Counted from the first letter of the stretch, positions 27,630-36,133 are shown. The stretch: 39,539 bases of DNA from Acetatifactor muris (GCA_023664365.1 JAMPFR010000028.1:1-39539), one strand, 5' to 3'. Translations and numbers: made by a program. The notes: a model not told the origin generated them from the sequence alone.

Positions 27630-27950
27630 AACTGGATTATCTTATTGTTACTGTTCGGCTGCGGATGCGGCGGCAGCGGGCGGGGCAGTAACTGCGGATG
27701 CGGCGGCAGAAGCTGCAATAATGACTGTGGTACCAATGTGGGCACATCCTGTGCCTGTGCGAGAGAAGCGGTGCGTGAGGCGAGAGAAGATGTGAGAGAG
27801 GCCCTGCGGGATGTCCGTGAGGCAAGAGAGCGGGAACAGGCTGTCTGCGACGGCCCCGGCATGGTTCCCCCGCCCTGGCAGGATTATCCTCCTATGCCCA
27901 GGCGGGACATGGGATGCGATGACGACAGAGACTGCGGCTGCAATAATTAA
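27627..27950 (+). CDS. Small Cys/Gly-rich protein
   Basis: A 107-residue protein I do not recognise. It opens with a short hydrophobic stretch (MNWIILLLLFG), then a Cys/Gly-rich part (GCGCGGSGRG, NCGCGG, SCNNDCG, SCACA; about ten Cys by residue 46), a charged helix built on repeats of REAREDV/REALRDV (about 46-70), a Pro-rich stretch and a Cys-Asp tail (CDDDRDCGCNN). The Cys clusters could bind metal or form disulfides, as in spore-coat or other surface proteins; this is inference. The ribosome site is weak (GGTGAG) and lies inside an inverted repeat. A hairpin follows the stop. Confidence 0.65.
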   Translation: MNWIILLLLFGCGCGGSGRGSNCGCGGRSCNNDCGTNVGTSCACAREAVREAREDVREALRDVREAREREQAVCDGPGMVPPPWQDYPPMPRRDMGCDDDRDCGCNN

Positions 27951-27955
27951 CTGAA

Positions 27956-27981
27956 AAAAGACTTTTACAAAGTCGTCTTTT
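27956..27981 (+). terminator. Possible terminator hairpin after the Cys/Gly-rich gene
   Basis: AAAAGAC (27956-27962) and GTCTTTT (27975-27981) form a perfect 7-bp stem ending in four T; an alternative nested stem GACTTT/AAAGTC uses the loop. The stem is AT-rich, so efficiency is uncertain. The -35 of the next promoter lies in its loop. Confidence 0.5.
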
Positions 27982-27991
27982 GTGCTATATT
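27964..27991 (+). promoter_or_regulatory. Sigma-A promoter for the lactonase-family gene
   Basis: TTTACA (27964-27969), 16 bp, TATATT (27986-27991), five of six in both boxes. It lies 28 bp before the start at 28019 and overlaps the terminator hairpin. Confidence 0.6.
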
Positions 27992-28018
27992 GTAGGAGAG
28001 ACAAAGGAGGTATGACCC

Positions 28019-29071
28019 ATGGAAAAGGAGAAATATGTGGCATATGTCTCTACCTACACGCAGGGAGATAACCACGGAATCAAAATATATGATGTGGATA
28101 TGAAAAAGGGACGCTTTGTAGAAAAGGCCCAGGTGGAAATCACAAATTCCTCCTATGTGACGATTTCACACAGTGAGAAATATTTGTATTCCATCACGGA
28201 CTTTGGAGTGGAATCCTACAAAATAAAAAAGGACGGCGGGCTGGATCTTCTGAATTTTGCACCGATTAACGGTATGAGAGGCTGCTATGTGTCCACGGAT
28301 TATACGGATCGGTACCTGTTTGTGGCGGGATACCATGACGGCAAGCTGACGGTGCTCAGATTGAAGGAGGACGGTTCCATCGGAGAAATTACGGATGAAA
28401 TTTTCCACAAGGGTCTGGGAAGCCTGGCGGACAGGAATTTCCGGCCCCATATCAACTGCGCCAGAATGACCCATGACAATAAGTATCTGCTGGTGGCGGA
28501 TCAGGGGATGGATCATGTAAATGTATACCGGCTGGATTTGGAGACCGGCAAGGTGCTGCTGGCGGATGTTATCAGGAGTGAAATTGAATCGGCCCCCAGA
28601 CACATTAAGATTTCACGGGACGGGCGGTTTATCTATATTGTTCACGAGTGGAAATGCTATATAGATGTGTACTCCTATGAAGACAGGGGTGGACAGCCGA
28701 TGTTTGAAAAAATCCAGACGGTGGAGACCGCAACGGCCGAGCGGGGCAGCTCCAATGCCACCAGCGCGCTGACATTTTCCGAGGATCACAAGTACCTGGT
28801 GAGTACCGTGGCGGGGGATAATTCCGCGGTGCTGTTCAGCGTGGATGAGGAAACCGGTATGCTGCAAAAGATTTTCTGTCTGCCGGTCAGCGGAGAATAT
28901 CCCAAGGACGCCATCCTGTTCCCCAACGATAAGTTTCTTGTATCCCTGAATCATGAGTCCAATGACATGACATTCTTTCATGTGAACGTCAAAGACGGCA
29001 CAATGATTATGAACGGCCCGCCCATTGCGGTGAATGTGCCGAACTGTATTACCTTTCACAAGCTGCAGTGA
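28019..29071 (+). CDS. Lactonase-family beta-propeller protein (6-phosphogluconolactonase-like)
   Basis: A 350-residue cytosolic seven-bladed propeller of the lactonase (Pgl/YkgB-type) family. Blade patterns recur: YVAYVSTYTQGDNHGI, RYLFVAGYHDGKLTV, RPHINCARMTHDNKYLLVADQGMDHVNVY in shortened view, and RHIKISRDGRFIYIVHEWKCYIDVY in shortened view. Members can hydrolyse 6-phosphogluconolactone in the oxidative pentose phosphate pathway, but many in Clostridia have no known substrate. AAAGGAGG at 28003-28010 fixes the start. No zwf or gnd is in the window. Confidence 0.85.
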   Translation: MEKEKYVAYVSTYTQGDNHGIKIYDVDMKKGRFVEKAQVEITNSSYVTISHSEKYLYSITDFGVESYKIKKDGGLDLLNFAPINGMRGCYVSTDYTDRYLFVAGYHDGKLTVLRLKEDGSIGEITDEIFHKGLGSLADRNFRPHINCARMTHDNKYLLVADQGMDHVNVYRLDLETGKVLLADVIRSEIESAPRHIKISRDGRFIYIVHEWKCYIDVYSYEDRGGQPMFEKIQTVETATAERGSSNATSALTFSEDHKYLVSTVAGDNSAVLFSVDEETGMLQKIFCLPVSGEYPKDAILFPNDKFLVSLNHESNDMTFFHVNVKDGTMIMNGPPIAVNVPNCITFHKLQ

Positions 29072-29109
29072 TTTGCGTTTGCCGGAGACGGAACAACGGT
29101 CGGAATACA

Positions 29110-29143
29110 AACAGCCGGGCAGGTTTTAAGCCGCCCGGCTGTT
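29110..29143. terminator. Bidirectional terminator between the lactonase-family gene and aroC
   Basis: AACAGCCGGGC (29110-29120) and GCCCGGCTGTT (29133-29143) form a perfect 11-bp stem around a 12-base loop, flanked by A-rich and T-rich sequence on the two sides, so it can stop transcription from both converging genes. The right arm overlaps the aroC stop codon. Confidence 0.88.
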
Positions 29144-30239
29144 ATTTATAGAAATCTACTATATTGTCCAGTCTGGCAGACATGTTTACCAGCATGGCGT
29201 CAAGGATAGTGACAGCGGTCATGCACTCCATGACTACTACGGCTCTGGGAACAATGACCGGGTCGTGCCGTCCCCTGATATTGACGTCAATTTCCGCACC
29301 GTCCTTATTTACCGTCTGCTGGGTCAGAAAAATGGAGGGCGTGGGCTTTACATGGGCCCGTATCCGCAGGACGCCGCCGTCGCTGATACCGCCGAGAACG
29401 CCGCCTGCATGGTTGGAGGCTTTTGCAATTTTCCCGTTTTTAAGGCGGAATCCGTCATTGTTCTGACTTCCTTTTCTCAGGGATACCCTGCAGCCGTCTC
29501 CGATTTCTACGGCTTTCACGGCGCCGATGGACAGGATGGCCTTTGCCAGATTGGCGTCCAGCTTTTCAAAAACCGGGTCGCCGATCCCGGCGGGAAGTCC
29601 CTCCACAATGCATTCCATGCAGCCGCCCACGGAGTCGCTGTCTTTTTTCGCTTCTTCCAGATAGGCCACGGCTGCCTTGTCCGCCTGCAGATCCGGCATG
29701 GCCGTGGGAGTGGAAAGGATGGCGGCGCGGTCAAACTGTTCCATGTCTGCTTCTACGGGCCCGATGGAACGGGTGTAGGCGCAGACGGAAATGTCCAGCT
29801 GCTTTAAGATTTTTGCGGCTATGGCGCCTGCGGCCACCCGCCCGATAGTTTCCCTTCCGGAAGAGCGTCCGCCGCCCCGGTAATCCCGAAAGCCGTATTT
29901 TGCATCAAAGGTATAGTCTGCATGACCCGGGCGGTAATAGCCTGCAATTTCACTGTAGTCCGCCGACTGCTGGGAGGTATTGCGTACCAGCAGGGAGATG
30001 GGGGCGCCTGTGGTAAGTCCTTCAAATACGCCGGACAGAATTTCCACGGAATCCGCCTCTTTGCGGGGGGTAGTGATGCTGCTGGTCCCCGGTTTTCTGC
30101 GGTCCAGATACTGCTGTATATCGGCCTCGCACAGGGCAAGACCGGCGGGACAGCCGTCTACCACCACGCCCAGTGCCTTGCCGTGGGACTCTCCCCAGGT
30201 GGTTATTTTAAAGATTGTGCCAAAGGTGGAACCTGCCAT
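29142..30239 (-). CDS. aroC: Chorismate synthase
   Basis: Last step of the shikimate pathway: converts EPSP to chorismate using reduced FMN. The 365-residue length is normal. Family stretches are intact: TWGESHGKALGVVVDGCPAG near the N-terminus, FRDYRGGGRSSGRET in the centre and HAGGVLGGISDGG later. GGGGAG lies upstream of the start. It is alone on the minus strand, with its own promoter and terminator; no other aro gene is in the window. Confidence 0.95.
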   Translation of the reverse strand: MAGSTFGTIFKITTWGESHGKALGVVVDGCPAGLALCEADIQQYLDRRKPGTSSITTPRKEADSVEILSGVFEGLTTGAPISLLVRNTSQQSADYSEIAGYYRPGHADYTFDAKYGFRDYRGGGRSSGRETIGRVAAGAIAAKILKQLDISVCAYTRSIGPVEADMEQFDRAAILSTPTAMPDLQADKAAVAYLEEAKKDSDSVGGCMECIVEGLPAGIGDPVFEKLDANLAKAILSIGAVKAVEIGDGCRVSLRKGSQNNDGFRLKNGKIAKASNHAGGVLGGISDGGVLRIRAHVKPTPSIFLTQQTVNKDGAEIDVNIRGRHDPVIVPRAVVVMECMTAVTILDAMLVNMSARLDNIVDFYK

Positions 30240-30277
30240 GCCGTTTCTCCCCGTTTCTGTAAAGTGTAGCTAAGAAT

Positions 30278-30306
30278 ATTTTACAGGATAATTCTGCAGA
30301 TAGCAA
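30278..30306 (-). promoter_or_regulatory. Sigma-A promoter for aroC
   Basis: On the minus strand TTGCTA (30306-30301), 17 bp, TAAAAT (30283-30278), four and five of six. The -35 box is 2 bp from that of the divergent carboxypeptidase promoter. Confidence 0.65.
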
Positions 30307-30308
30307 TA

Positions 30309-30337
30309 TTGCATTATTTTTTAAAGTATGGTAAAAT
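30309..30337 (+). promoter_or_regulatory. Sigma-A promoter for the VanY-type gene
   Basis: TTGCAT (30309-30314), 17 bp, TAAAAT (30332-30337). It lies 36 bp before the start. The perfect palindrome GCAATATTGC (30303-30312) spans both -35 boxes. Confidence 0.65.
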
Positions 30338-30372
30338 AATTCCGGTTGTATATTTCAGAGGGAAAACAATAG

Positions 30373-31449
30373 ATGAAAATGACGCTTGAGGAGCGGTTTC
30401 GCAAGAAGCTGCTGAAAATCGGAAAAAAGAACAGGTTTCTCCGTTTCTGCATCATTCCCGTGATGGCTGCAGGAATGTTCTTTTTTCATGCAGTCAGATA
30501 TTTCAGAGGGAATGGAAAGCGCTTTATTGTGCTTGCCACTACCTTTTGTCTGTTTGCGGTGTACAGCAGCTTTTCTTTTCCCATGTTTGTTTCCGGTGCG
30601 GAAGAGGAAGTGGAATGGAATGCCATTTCCGACGAAGCCCGGGATATCGTCCTGGCGGAGGAAGTGAAGGTCGATCTGGCTGAGTTGGAGCTTTTGGAGG
30701 ACGAAGATGTGCTGTTTGAGGGGGAAGAGATTCCCGAGACGGTTCATGGCATGGATATTGGGGAGAGGTACAGCGCTTCGGATATTCTGGAGTATAATCA
30801 GGACAGGCTTCCCACGGAAACTTACGAGGCGGCGGAGGCGGAGGCTTATGAGGATTATGAGTTTTCTCCGGACGACTGGCGTCTGATCCTGATCAATAAG
30901 CAGAATTCCATTCCCGAGGGCTATGAGGAGGAGGTTCCGCTGGGAAATATCAATACCATGAAGGGCGTCATGCACTGTGATGAGAGGATTATAGACGATC
31001 TGCTTGCCATGACCAAGGCGGCGAAGGAGGATGGTGTGATCCTTCAGATCTGCTCGCCTTATCGGGATCTGGAATATCAGGAAGTTCTGTTTAACCGGAA
31101 AATTAAATATTATATGAACCAGGGGTTGTCCTATATGGAGGCGTATCAGCGCGGCAGCCAGGTGGTGACGGTGCCCAATGCCAGCGAGCATCAGCTGGGG
31201 CTGGCATTGGATATTGTGTCGGATGATTTTACCAGGTTGGTGGAAGAATTTGAAGATACGGAGGCCGGTAAGTGGCTGGCGGCCAACAGCTACCGCTATG
31301 GGTTTATCCTGCGTTATCCCAAGGATAAGGAGGATATTACAGGTATTACTTATGAGCCCTGGCATTTCCGTTATGTGGGAGTGGAGGCGGCGACGCTTAT
31401 CACGGAGCATGGCATTACGCTGGAGGAATTCTGGGAGGAGTATTTATAG
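30373..31449 (+). CDS. VanY-type D-alanyl-D-alanine carboxypeptidase (M15)
   Basis: Membrane-anchored zinc peptidase that trims the terminal D-Ala from peptidoglycan stem peptides. The 358-residue product has a basic cytosolic start, one hydrophobic anchor (about residues 52-75), an acidic extracytoplasmic linker (about 76-165) and a C-terminal M15B domain. The zinc motif SEHQLGLALDI and the closing EPWHFRYVG are intact. AGAGGGA precedes the start. tgt follows after 3 bp and is likely cotranscribed. No vanA/vanH-type resistance genes are nearby, so a housekeeping wall role is likelier than glycopeptide resistance. Confidence 0.9.
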   Translation: MKMTLEERFRKKLLKIGKKNRFLRFCIIPVMAAGMFFFHAVRYFRGNGKRFIVLATTFCLFAVYSSFSFPMFVSGAEEEVEWNAISDEARDIVLAEEVKVDLAELELLEDEDVLFEGEEIPETVHGMDIGERYSASDILEYNQDRLPTETYEAAEAEAYEDYEFSPDDWRLILINKQNSIPEGYEEEVPLGNINTMKGVMHCDERIIDDLLAMTKAAKEDGVILQICSPYRDLEYQEVLFNRKIKYYMNQGLSYMEAYQRGSQVVTVPNASEHQLGLALDIVSDDFTRLVEEFEDTEAGKWLAANSYRYGFILRYPKDKEDITGITYEPWHFRYVGVEAATLITEHGITLEEFWEEYL

Positions 31450-31452
31450 ATC

Positions 31453-32586
31453 ATGTATCGCATTTTAAAGCAGGAGGGCAGGGCAAAGCGGGCGGAGCTT
31501 ACCACGGTGCACGGAACTGTTCAGACCCCCGTATTCATGAATGTGGGAACCGTGGCGGCCATTAAGGGCGCCGTTGCCACCTCCGATTTGGAAGAAATAA
31601 AGACACAGGTGGAGCTTTCCAATACCTATCACCTTCATGTTCGCCCCGGCGATAAGGTGGTGAAGCAGTTGGGAGGACTCCACAAATTTATGTCCTGGGA
31701 CAGGCCCATTCTGACGGATTCAGGCGGTTTTCAGGTCTTTTCCCTGGCAGGCTTAAGGAAAATCAGGGAGGAAGGGGTCTATTTCAACTCCCATATAGAC
31801 GGCCGGAAAATTTTTATGGGGCCGGAGGAAAGTATGCAGATTCAGTCCAATCTTGCATCCACCATCGCCATGGCCTTTGACGAATGCGCACCCAGCAAGG
31901 CGGAGCGGTCTTATGTGGAGGCCTCCGTAGCGCGTACCACCCGTTGGCTGGAACGCTGCAAAAAGGAAATGGCCCGGCTGAATTCCCTGGAGGACACCAT
32001 AAACCGGAATCAGCTTCTCTTCGGCATCAATCAAGGGGCTGTTTATGCGGATATAAGGGTAGAGCATGCAAAGCGCATTGCGGAGATGGAGCTGGACGGC
32101 TATGCGGTGGGGGGACTTGCGGTGGGAGAGACTCATGAGGAGATGTATTACATCTTGGATGAGACGGTTCCTTTCCTGCCCAAGGATAAACCCGTCTATC
32201 TGATGGGAGTGGGAACGCCTGCCAATATTCTGGAAGGAGTGGAGCGGGGCGTGGATTTCTTTGACTGCGTTTATCCCAGCAGAAACGGCCGTCACGGGCA
32301 TCTTTACACAAATCATGGGAAGATCAATCTGTTCAACGCCAAATATGAACTGGATGACAGGCCCATAGAGGAGGGCTGCGGCTGCCCTGCCTGCAGGCGG
32401 TATTCCAGGGCCTATATCAGGCATCTGCTGAAGGCAAAGGAGATGCTGGGCATGCGGCTGTGCGTATTGCATAACCTTTATTTCTATAACACCATGATGG
32501 AAGAAATCAGGGATGCGCTGGATGAGGGGCGATTCGGGGAATATAAAAAGCGGAAGCTGGCGGGCATGGCGGCAGCCCGGGAGTGA
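31453..32586 (+). CDS. tgt: tRNA-guanine transglycosylase
   Basis: Exchanges guanine at position 34 of tRNAs with GUN anticodons for a queuosine precursor. The 377-residue product has DSGGFQVFSL, GGLAVGE and zinc ligands CGC-x2-C with a later His (CVLHNLYFY). The segment after the catalytic Asp reads DCVYPSRNGRHG, where E. coli has DCVMPTRNARNG. It begins 3 bp after the carboxypeptidase gene; no preQ1 riboswitch can fit there. yajC follows, the common order, but secD/secF do not. No queC/D/E/F or queA is in the window. Confidence 0.94.
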   Translation: MYRILKQEGRAKRAELTTVHGTVQTPVFMNVGTVAAIKGAVATSDLEEIKTQVELSNTYHLHVRPGDKVVKQLGGLHKFMSWDRPILTDSGGFQVFSLAGLRKIREEGVYFNSHIDGRKIFMGPEESMQIQSNLASTIAMAFDECAPSKAERSYVEASVARTTRWLERCKKEMARLNSLEDTINRNQLLFGINQGAVYADIRVEHAKRIAEMELDGYAVGGLAVGETHEEMYYILDETVPFLPKDKPVYLMGVGTPANILEGVERGVDFFDCVYPSRNGRHGHLYTNHGKINLFNAKYELDDRPIEEGCGCPACRRYSRAYIRHLLKAKEMLGMRLCVLHNLYFYNTMMEEIRDALDEGRFGEYKKRKLAGMAAARE

Positions 32587-32639
32587 CGGACACATTTACA
32601 CCCATGCCGGTAACCGGATGTAAAAAAATAATAAAGTGC

Positions 32640-32668
32640 TTGCCCAAAGGCGTTTTATTGTGTATCAT
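32640..32668 (+). promoter_or_regulatory. Sigma-A promoter for yajC
   Basis: TTGCCC (32640-32645), 17 bp, TATCAT (32663-32668), four and five of six. It lies 63 bp before the yajC start, so yajC can be expressed apart from tgt. Confidence 0.55.
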
Positions 32669-32731
32669 AGTATTTTAGAGACAGAAAAGACGTCGGCGGG
32701 AAATGACTGCAGATGTCAGAATGGAGGAAAT

Positions 32732-33082
32732 ATGGGAATTCTTTTAACCGAGGGAGCCGACGCGGCGGCGCAGAGTGCGGAGCAGGTTCAGGCCGGCGGC
32801 ATAAGCATTATTGGTATGATAGTGATTTACGGACTTATGTTTTTTGCGCTGTGGTTCTTTATGCTCCGGCCGCAAAGCAAGGAGAAAAAGAAAATGGCGG
32901 CAATGCTTTCCACGCTGGCCATAGGCGATGTGGTAATGACTACCTCCGGGTTTTACGGAGTGGTGATCGACATTTCGGATGAGGATAATACTGTTATCGT
33001 GGAGTTCGGCAGCAACAAAAACTGTCGTATCCCTATGGAAAAGCAGGCCATCAGCCGTGTGGAAAAGCCCGGCGAGGCATAA
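32732..33082 (+). CDS. yajC: Preprotein translocase subunit YajC
   Basis: Small accessory protein of the SecDF-YajC complex in the membrane. The 116-residue product has one transmembrane helix (GMIVIYGLMFFALWFFMLRP, about residues 27-46), a basic QSKEKKK turn and the cytosolic domain with LAIGDVVMTTSGFYGVV. The start at 32732 follows GGAGG at 32723-32727. A strong terminator follows, and secDF are not downstream, unlike many genomes. Confidence 0.92.
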   Translation: MGILLTEGADAAAQSAEQVQAGGISIIGMIVIYGLMFFALWFFMLRPQSKEKKKMAAMLSTLAIGDVVMTTSGFYGVVIDISDEDNTVIVEFGSNKNCRIPMEKQAISRVEKPGEA

Positions 33083-33131
33083 GTCCGTGCAGTGCGGATG
33101 TACACAAGTGCATAAAACGGGTAAGAAATGG

Positions 33132-33175
33132 GGCAGTGCCCAAAGGATGCTTTATTCCTTTGACATTGCCTTTTT
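33132..33175 (+). terminator. Rho-independent terminator after yajC
   Basis: Two stacked 7-bp stems (33132-33138 with 33164-33170; 33141-33147 with 33156-33162) separated by a small internal loop, an 8-base loop, then five T at 33171-33175. It closes the vanY-tgt-yajC group. A TTGACA at 33160-33165 lies in its 3' arm and might serve leuB, though no good -10 follows at normal spacing. Confidence 0.85.
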
Positions 33176-33199
33176 ATAAATGTAAAGGGGGTTGAGAGT

Positions 33200-34285
33200 A
33201 TGGAGCTGCATATTACCTGTATTCCCGGCGACGGAATCGGGCCGGAAATTATTGCGGAAGCCAAAAAGGTGCTGGAGAAGACGGCTTCCGTCTACGGACA
33301 CAAAATGGTGTTTGAGGATATTCTGATGGGGGGAGCCTCCATTGACGTACATGGTGTGCCTCTGACGGAGGAGGCCGTTGCAAAGGCAAAGGCTGCGGAC
33401 GCGGTGCTGATGGGTTCCATTGGCGGAGATACCACCACGTCGCCCTGGTATAAGCTGCCGCCGAACCTGCGTCCGGAGGCGGGACTGCTGGGCATCCGCA
33501 AGGCGCTGAATCTTTTTGCAAACTTACGTCCGGCGGTTCTGTATGACGAGCTTGCAGAAGCCTGTCCTTTGAAGGAGGAAATCAGCCGGGCCGGTTTCGA
33601 TATGCTGATTATGCGGGAGCTTACCGGCGGACTGTACTTCGGTGAGCGGAAAACCATAGAGGAGAACGGTGTTTTAAAGGCGATTGACACTCTTACCTAC
33701 GACGAGAATGAAATCCGGCGTATTGCCGTGAAGGGCTTTGACATCGCCATGAAACGCCGCAGGAAGGTAACCAGCGTGGATAAGGCCAATGTGCTTGATT
33801 CCTCAAGGCTTTGGAGAAAGGTTGTGGAGGAGGTGGCGAAGGAGTATCCGGAGGTCACCCTGGAGCATATGCTGGTGGACAACTGCGCCATGCAGCTGGT
33901 GAAGGATCCCGCGCAGTTTGACGTGATTCTGACAGAGAATATGTTCGGAGATATTCTTTCCGATGAAGCCAGCATGGTGACCGGCTCTATCGGTATGCTG
34001 GCCAGCGCCAGCCTCAACGACAGCAAATTCGGCCTGTATGAGCCCAGCCACGGCTCTGCGCCGGATATTGCGGGAAAAGACATTGCAAACCCCATTGCCA
34101 CAGTGCTCAGCGCCGCTATGATGCTGCGCTACAGCTTTGACCTTGACAGGGAGGCGGACGCCGTTGAAGCGGCGGTGAAGCAGGTGTTGAAGGATGGCTT
34201 CCGCACGGGAGATATTATGTCCGAAGGCTGTACAAAGGTAGGCTGCTCCCGGATGGGGAATCTGCTGGCGGAGAGGATCAGGTAG
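33200..34285 (+). CDS. leuB: 3-isopropylmalate dehydrogenase
   Basis: Third step of leucine synthesis: oxidises 3-isopropylmalate to 2-oxoisocaproate (after decarboxylation) with NAD. The 361-residue product has [10 protein letters not shown] at the N-terminus, [13 protein letters not shown], the metal-binding [11 protein letters not shown], and [18 protein letters not shown] near the end, the pattern of LeuB rather than isocitrate dehydrogenase. GGGGG precedes the start. leuA, leuC and leuD are not in the window; ilvD follows after 177 bp. Confidence 0.94.
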   Translation: MELHITCIPGDGIGPEIIAEAKKVLEKTASVYGHKMVFEDILMGGASIDVHGVPLTEEAVAKAKAADAVLMGSIGGDTTTSPWYKLPPNLRPEAGLLGIRKALNLFANLRPAVLYDELAEACPLKEEISRAGFDMLIMRELTGGLYFGERKTIEENGVLKAIDTLTYDENEIRRIAVKGFDIAMKRRRKVTSVDKANVLDSSRLWRKVVEEVAKEYPEVTLEHMLVDNCAMQLVKDPAQFDVILTENMFGDILSDEASMVTGSIGMLASASLNDSKFGLYEPSHGSAPDIAGKDIANPIATVLSAAMMLRYSFDLDREADAVEAAVKQVLKDGFRTGDIMSEGCTKVGCSRMGNLLAERIR

Positions 34286-34358
34286 CAGGATGCAGTGCGA
34301 CTTGCAAAAAAATGCAAAAATCTGTTACAAAATGTTAACTTTGAATTAAAACTTGCAA

Positions 34359-34373
34359 AAATTTCGGAAAAAT
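34359..34373. promoter_or_regulatory. Candidate CodY box upstream of ilvD
   Basis: AAATTTCGGAAAAAT matches the low-GC Gram-positive CodY consensus AATTTTCWGAAAATT at 12 of 15 positions. It lies 90 bp before the ilvD start. CodY represses branched-chain amino acid genes when isoleucine/leucine/valine and GTP are plentiful, which suits these neighbours. The presence of codY in this genome is not shown. Confidence 0.5.
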
Positions 34374-34387
34374 GCAGATATGTGGGA

Positions 34388-34404
34388 ACATTTCGAATAA
34401 ATGT
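34388..34404. repeat. Perfect inverted repeat in the ilvD leader
   Basis: ACATTT (34388-34393) and AAATGT (34399-34404) flank five bases (CGAAT). It lies 15 bp downstream of the CodY-like box and 58 bp before the ilvD start; it may be an operator or chance in AT-rich DNA. The remaining 34286-34462 gap also contains repeated TTGCAAAAA stretches but no T-box-like sequence. Confidence 0.5.
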
Positions 34405-34462
34405 ATAAATGTTTCGGCATGGAAACAATAGCAGGATACTGGATGACAGGGAGGATAAAAGC

Positions 34463-36133
34463 ATGACAAGCGATAATGCGAGAGCCGGTATGCAGCAGGC
34501 GCCGGCAAGGAGTCTTTTTAACGCGCTGGGATTTACCCCGGAGGAAATGAAAAAGCCCATGGTAGGCATTGTGAGCTCCTACAATGAGATTGTGCCGGGG
34601 CATATGAACATTGATAAGATTGTGGATGCCGTGAAGCTGGGCGTTGCAGAGGCGGGAGGCGTTCCCGTGGTATTCCCGGCAATCGCCGTGTGTGACGGCA
34701 TTGCAATGGGGCATATCGGAATGAAATATTCCCTGGTAACCAGAGATCTGATTGCGGATTCTACCGAGTGTATGGCAATCGCCCATCAGTTCGACGCCCT
34801 TGTGATGGTGCCCAACTGCGACAAGAATGTGCCCGGACTGCTGATGGCGGCGGCTCGTTTAAACCTTCCTACGGTGTTTGTGTCCGGCGGTCCCATGCTG
34901 GCAGGCCATGTAAAGGGACAGAAGCGAAGCCTCTCCTCCATGTTCGAGGCGGTGGGCTCCTATGCGGCGGGTACCATGACGGAAGAGGATGTATGCGAAT
35001 TTGAGAACAAGGTATGCCCTACCTGCGGTTCCTGTTCCGGCATGTATACGGCAAATTCCATGAATTGCCTGACAGAGGCTCTGGGAATGGGGCTTAAGGG
35101 AAACGGAACCATTCCGGCGGTTTATTCCGAGCGTATCAAGCTGGCAAAGCATGCAGGCATGGCGGTGATGGAGCTGGTGCGTAAAAATATCCGGGCCAGG
35201 GACATTATTACAAAGGACGCTGTCATGAACGCCCTGACCGTGGATATGGCTCTGGGCTGTTCCACCAATTCCATGCTGCATCTGCCGGCCATTGCCCACG
35301 AAATAGGCTTTGACTTTGACATCAGCTTTGCCAACCCTATCAGCGAGAAAACGCCGAATCTGTGCCACCTTGCGCCGGCAGGCCCTACTTATATGGAGGA
35401 TCTGAACGAGGCGGGAGGCGTGTATGCCGTTATGAAGGAACTGGCGGACATGGGGCTTCTGAAGACGGACTGTATGACGGTGACGGGAAAGACCATTGGG
35501 GAGAACATTGCAAATGCAGTGAACCTGAACCCGGAGGTTATCCGGCCGGTGGATCATCCCTACAGCAAAACAGGCGGCCTTGCGGTGCTGAAGGGCAATC
35601 TGGCGCCGGACGGTTCCGTGGTGAAGCGCTCTGCGGTGGTGGAAGAGATGATGGTGCATGAAGGCCCGGCCAGAGTATTTGACTGTGAGGAGGACGCCGT
35701 TAAGGCAATCAAGGAAGGCAAAATTGTACCGGGAGATGTGGTGGTGATCCGCTATGAGGGTCCCAAAGGCGGCCCCGGGATGCGGGAAATGCTGAATCCC
35801 ACTTCAGCCATTGCAGGTATGGGACTGGGGTCTTCTGTTGCGCTGATTACCGACGGACGGTTTTCCGGCGCTTCCAGAGGCGCTTCCATCGGCCATGTTT
35901 CTCCTGAAGCCGCAGTGTGCGGCCCCATAGCCCTGGTGGAGGAAGGGGATATTATCAGTATTAATATTCCGGAGCTTACCCTGAATGTGAAGGTGTCCGA
36001 TGAAGAACTGGCAGCCCGCCGGGCAAAATGGCAGCCTAAGGAGCCGGGGGTGACAACAGGGTATCTGACCAGGTACAGGGAGCTTGTCACAAGCGGCAAT
36101 CGGGGAGCCATACTGGAGCTTCCGAGACATTGA
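34463..36133 (+). CDS. ilvD: Dihydroxyacid dehydratase
   Basis: Iron-sulfur enzyme that dehydrates the dihydroxy intermediates of isoleucine and valine synthesis to 2-oxoacids. The 556-residue product is full length, with the cluster ligands in VPNCDKN and [17 protein letters not shown], and [19 protein letters not shown] in the C-terminal domain. The start at 34463 follows AGGGAGG; the frame opens 54 bp earlier. It is separated from leuB by a regulated-looking leader and from ilvB by a leader carrying a copy of its own 3' end. Confidence 0.95.
   Translation: MTSDNARAGMQQAPARSLFNALGFTPEEMKKPMVGIVSSYNEIVPGHMNIDKIVDAVKLGVAEAGGVPVVFPAIAVCDGIAMGHIGMKYSLVTRDLIADSTECMAIAHQFDALVMVPNCDKNVPGLLMAAARLNLPTVFVSGGPMLAGHVKGQKRSLSSMFEAVGSYAAGTMTEEDVCEFENKVCPTCGSCSGMYTANSMNCLTEALGMGLKGNGTIPAVYSERIKLAKHAGMAVMELVRKNIRARDIITKDAVMNALTVDMALGCSTNSMLHLPAIAHEIGFDFDISFANPISEKTPNLCHLAPAGPTYMEDLNEAGGVYAVMKELADMGLLKTDCMTVTGKTIGENIANAVNLNPEVIRPVDHPYSKTGGLAVLKGNLAPDGSVVKRSAVVEEMMVHEGPARVFDCEEDAVKAIKEGKIVPGDVVVIRYEGPKGGPGMREMLNPTSAIAGMGLGSSVALITDGRFSGASRGASIGHVSPEAAVCGPIALVEEGDIISINIPELTLNVKVSDEELAARRAKWQPKEPGVTTGYLTRYRELVTSGNRGAILELPRH

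Noticed and set aside
30373-31449. Glycopeptide resistance locus because of a VanY-type protein
   Set aside because: No vanH, ligase, vanX or two-component genes nearby; M15 carboxypeptidases are common housekeeping proteins.
31753-32595. A 280-codon minus-strand frame opposite tgt
   Set aside because: Tgt is clearly the real gene; the antisense frame has no start signals or family features.
34286-34462. T-box or other amino acid riboswitch before ilvD
   Set aside because: The gap is only 177 bp, lacks the conserved T-box sequence and has no terminator hairpin with a T run.
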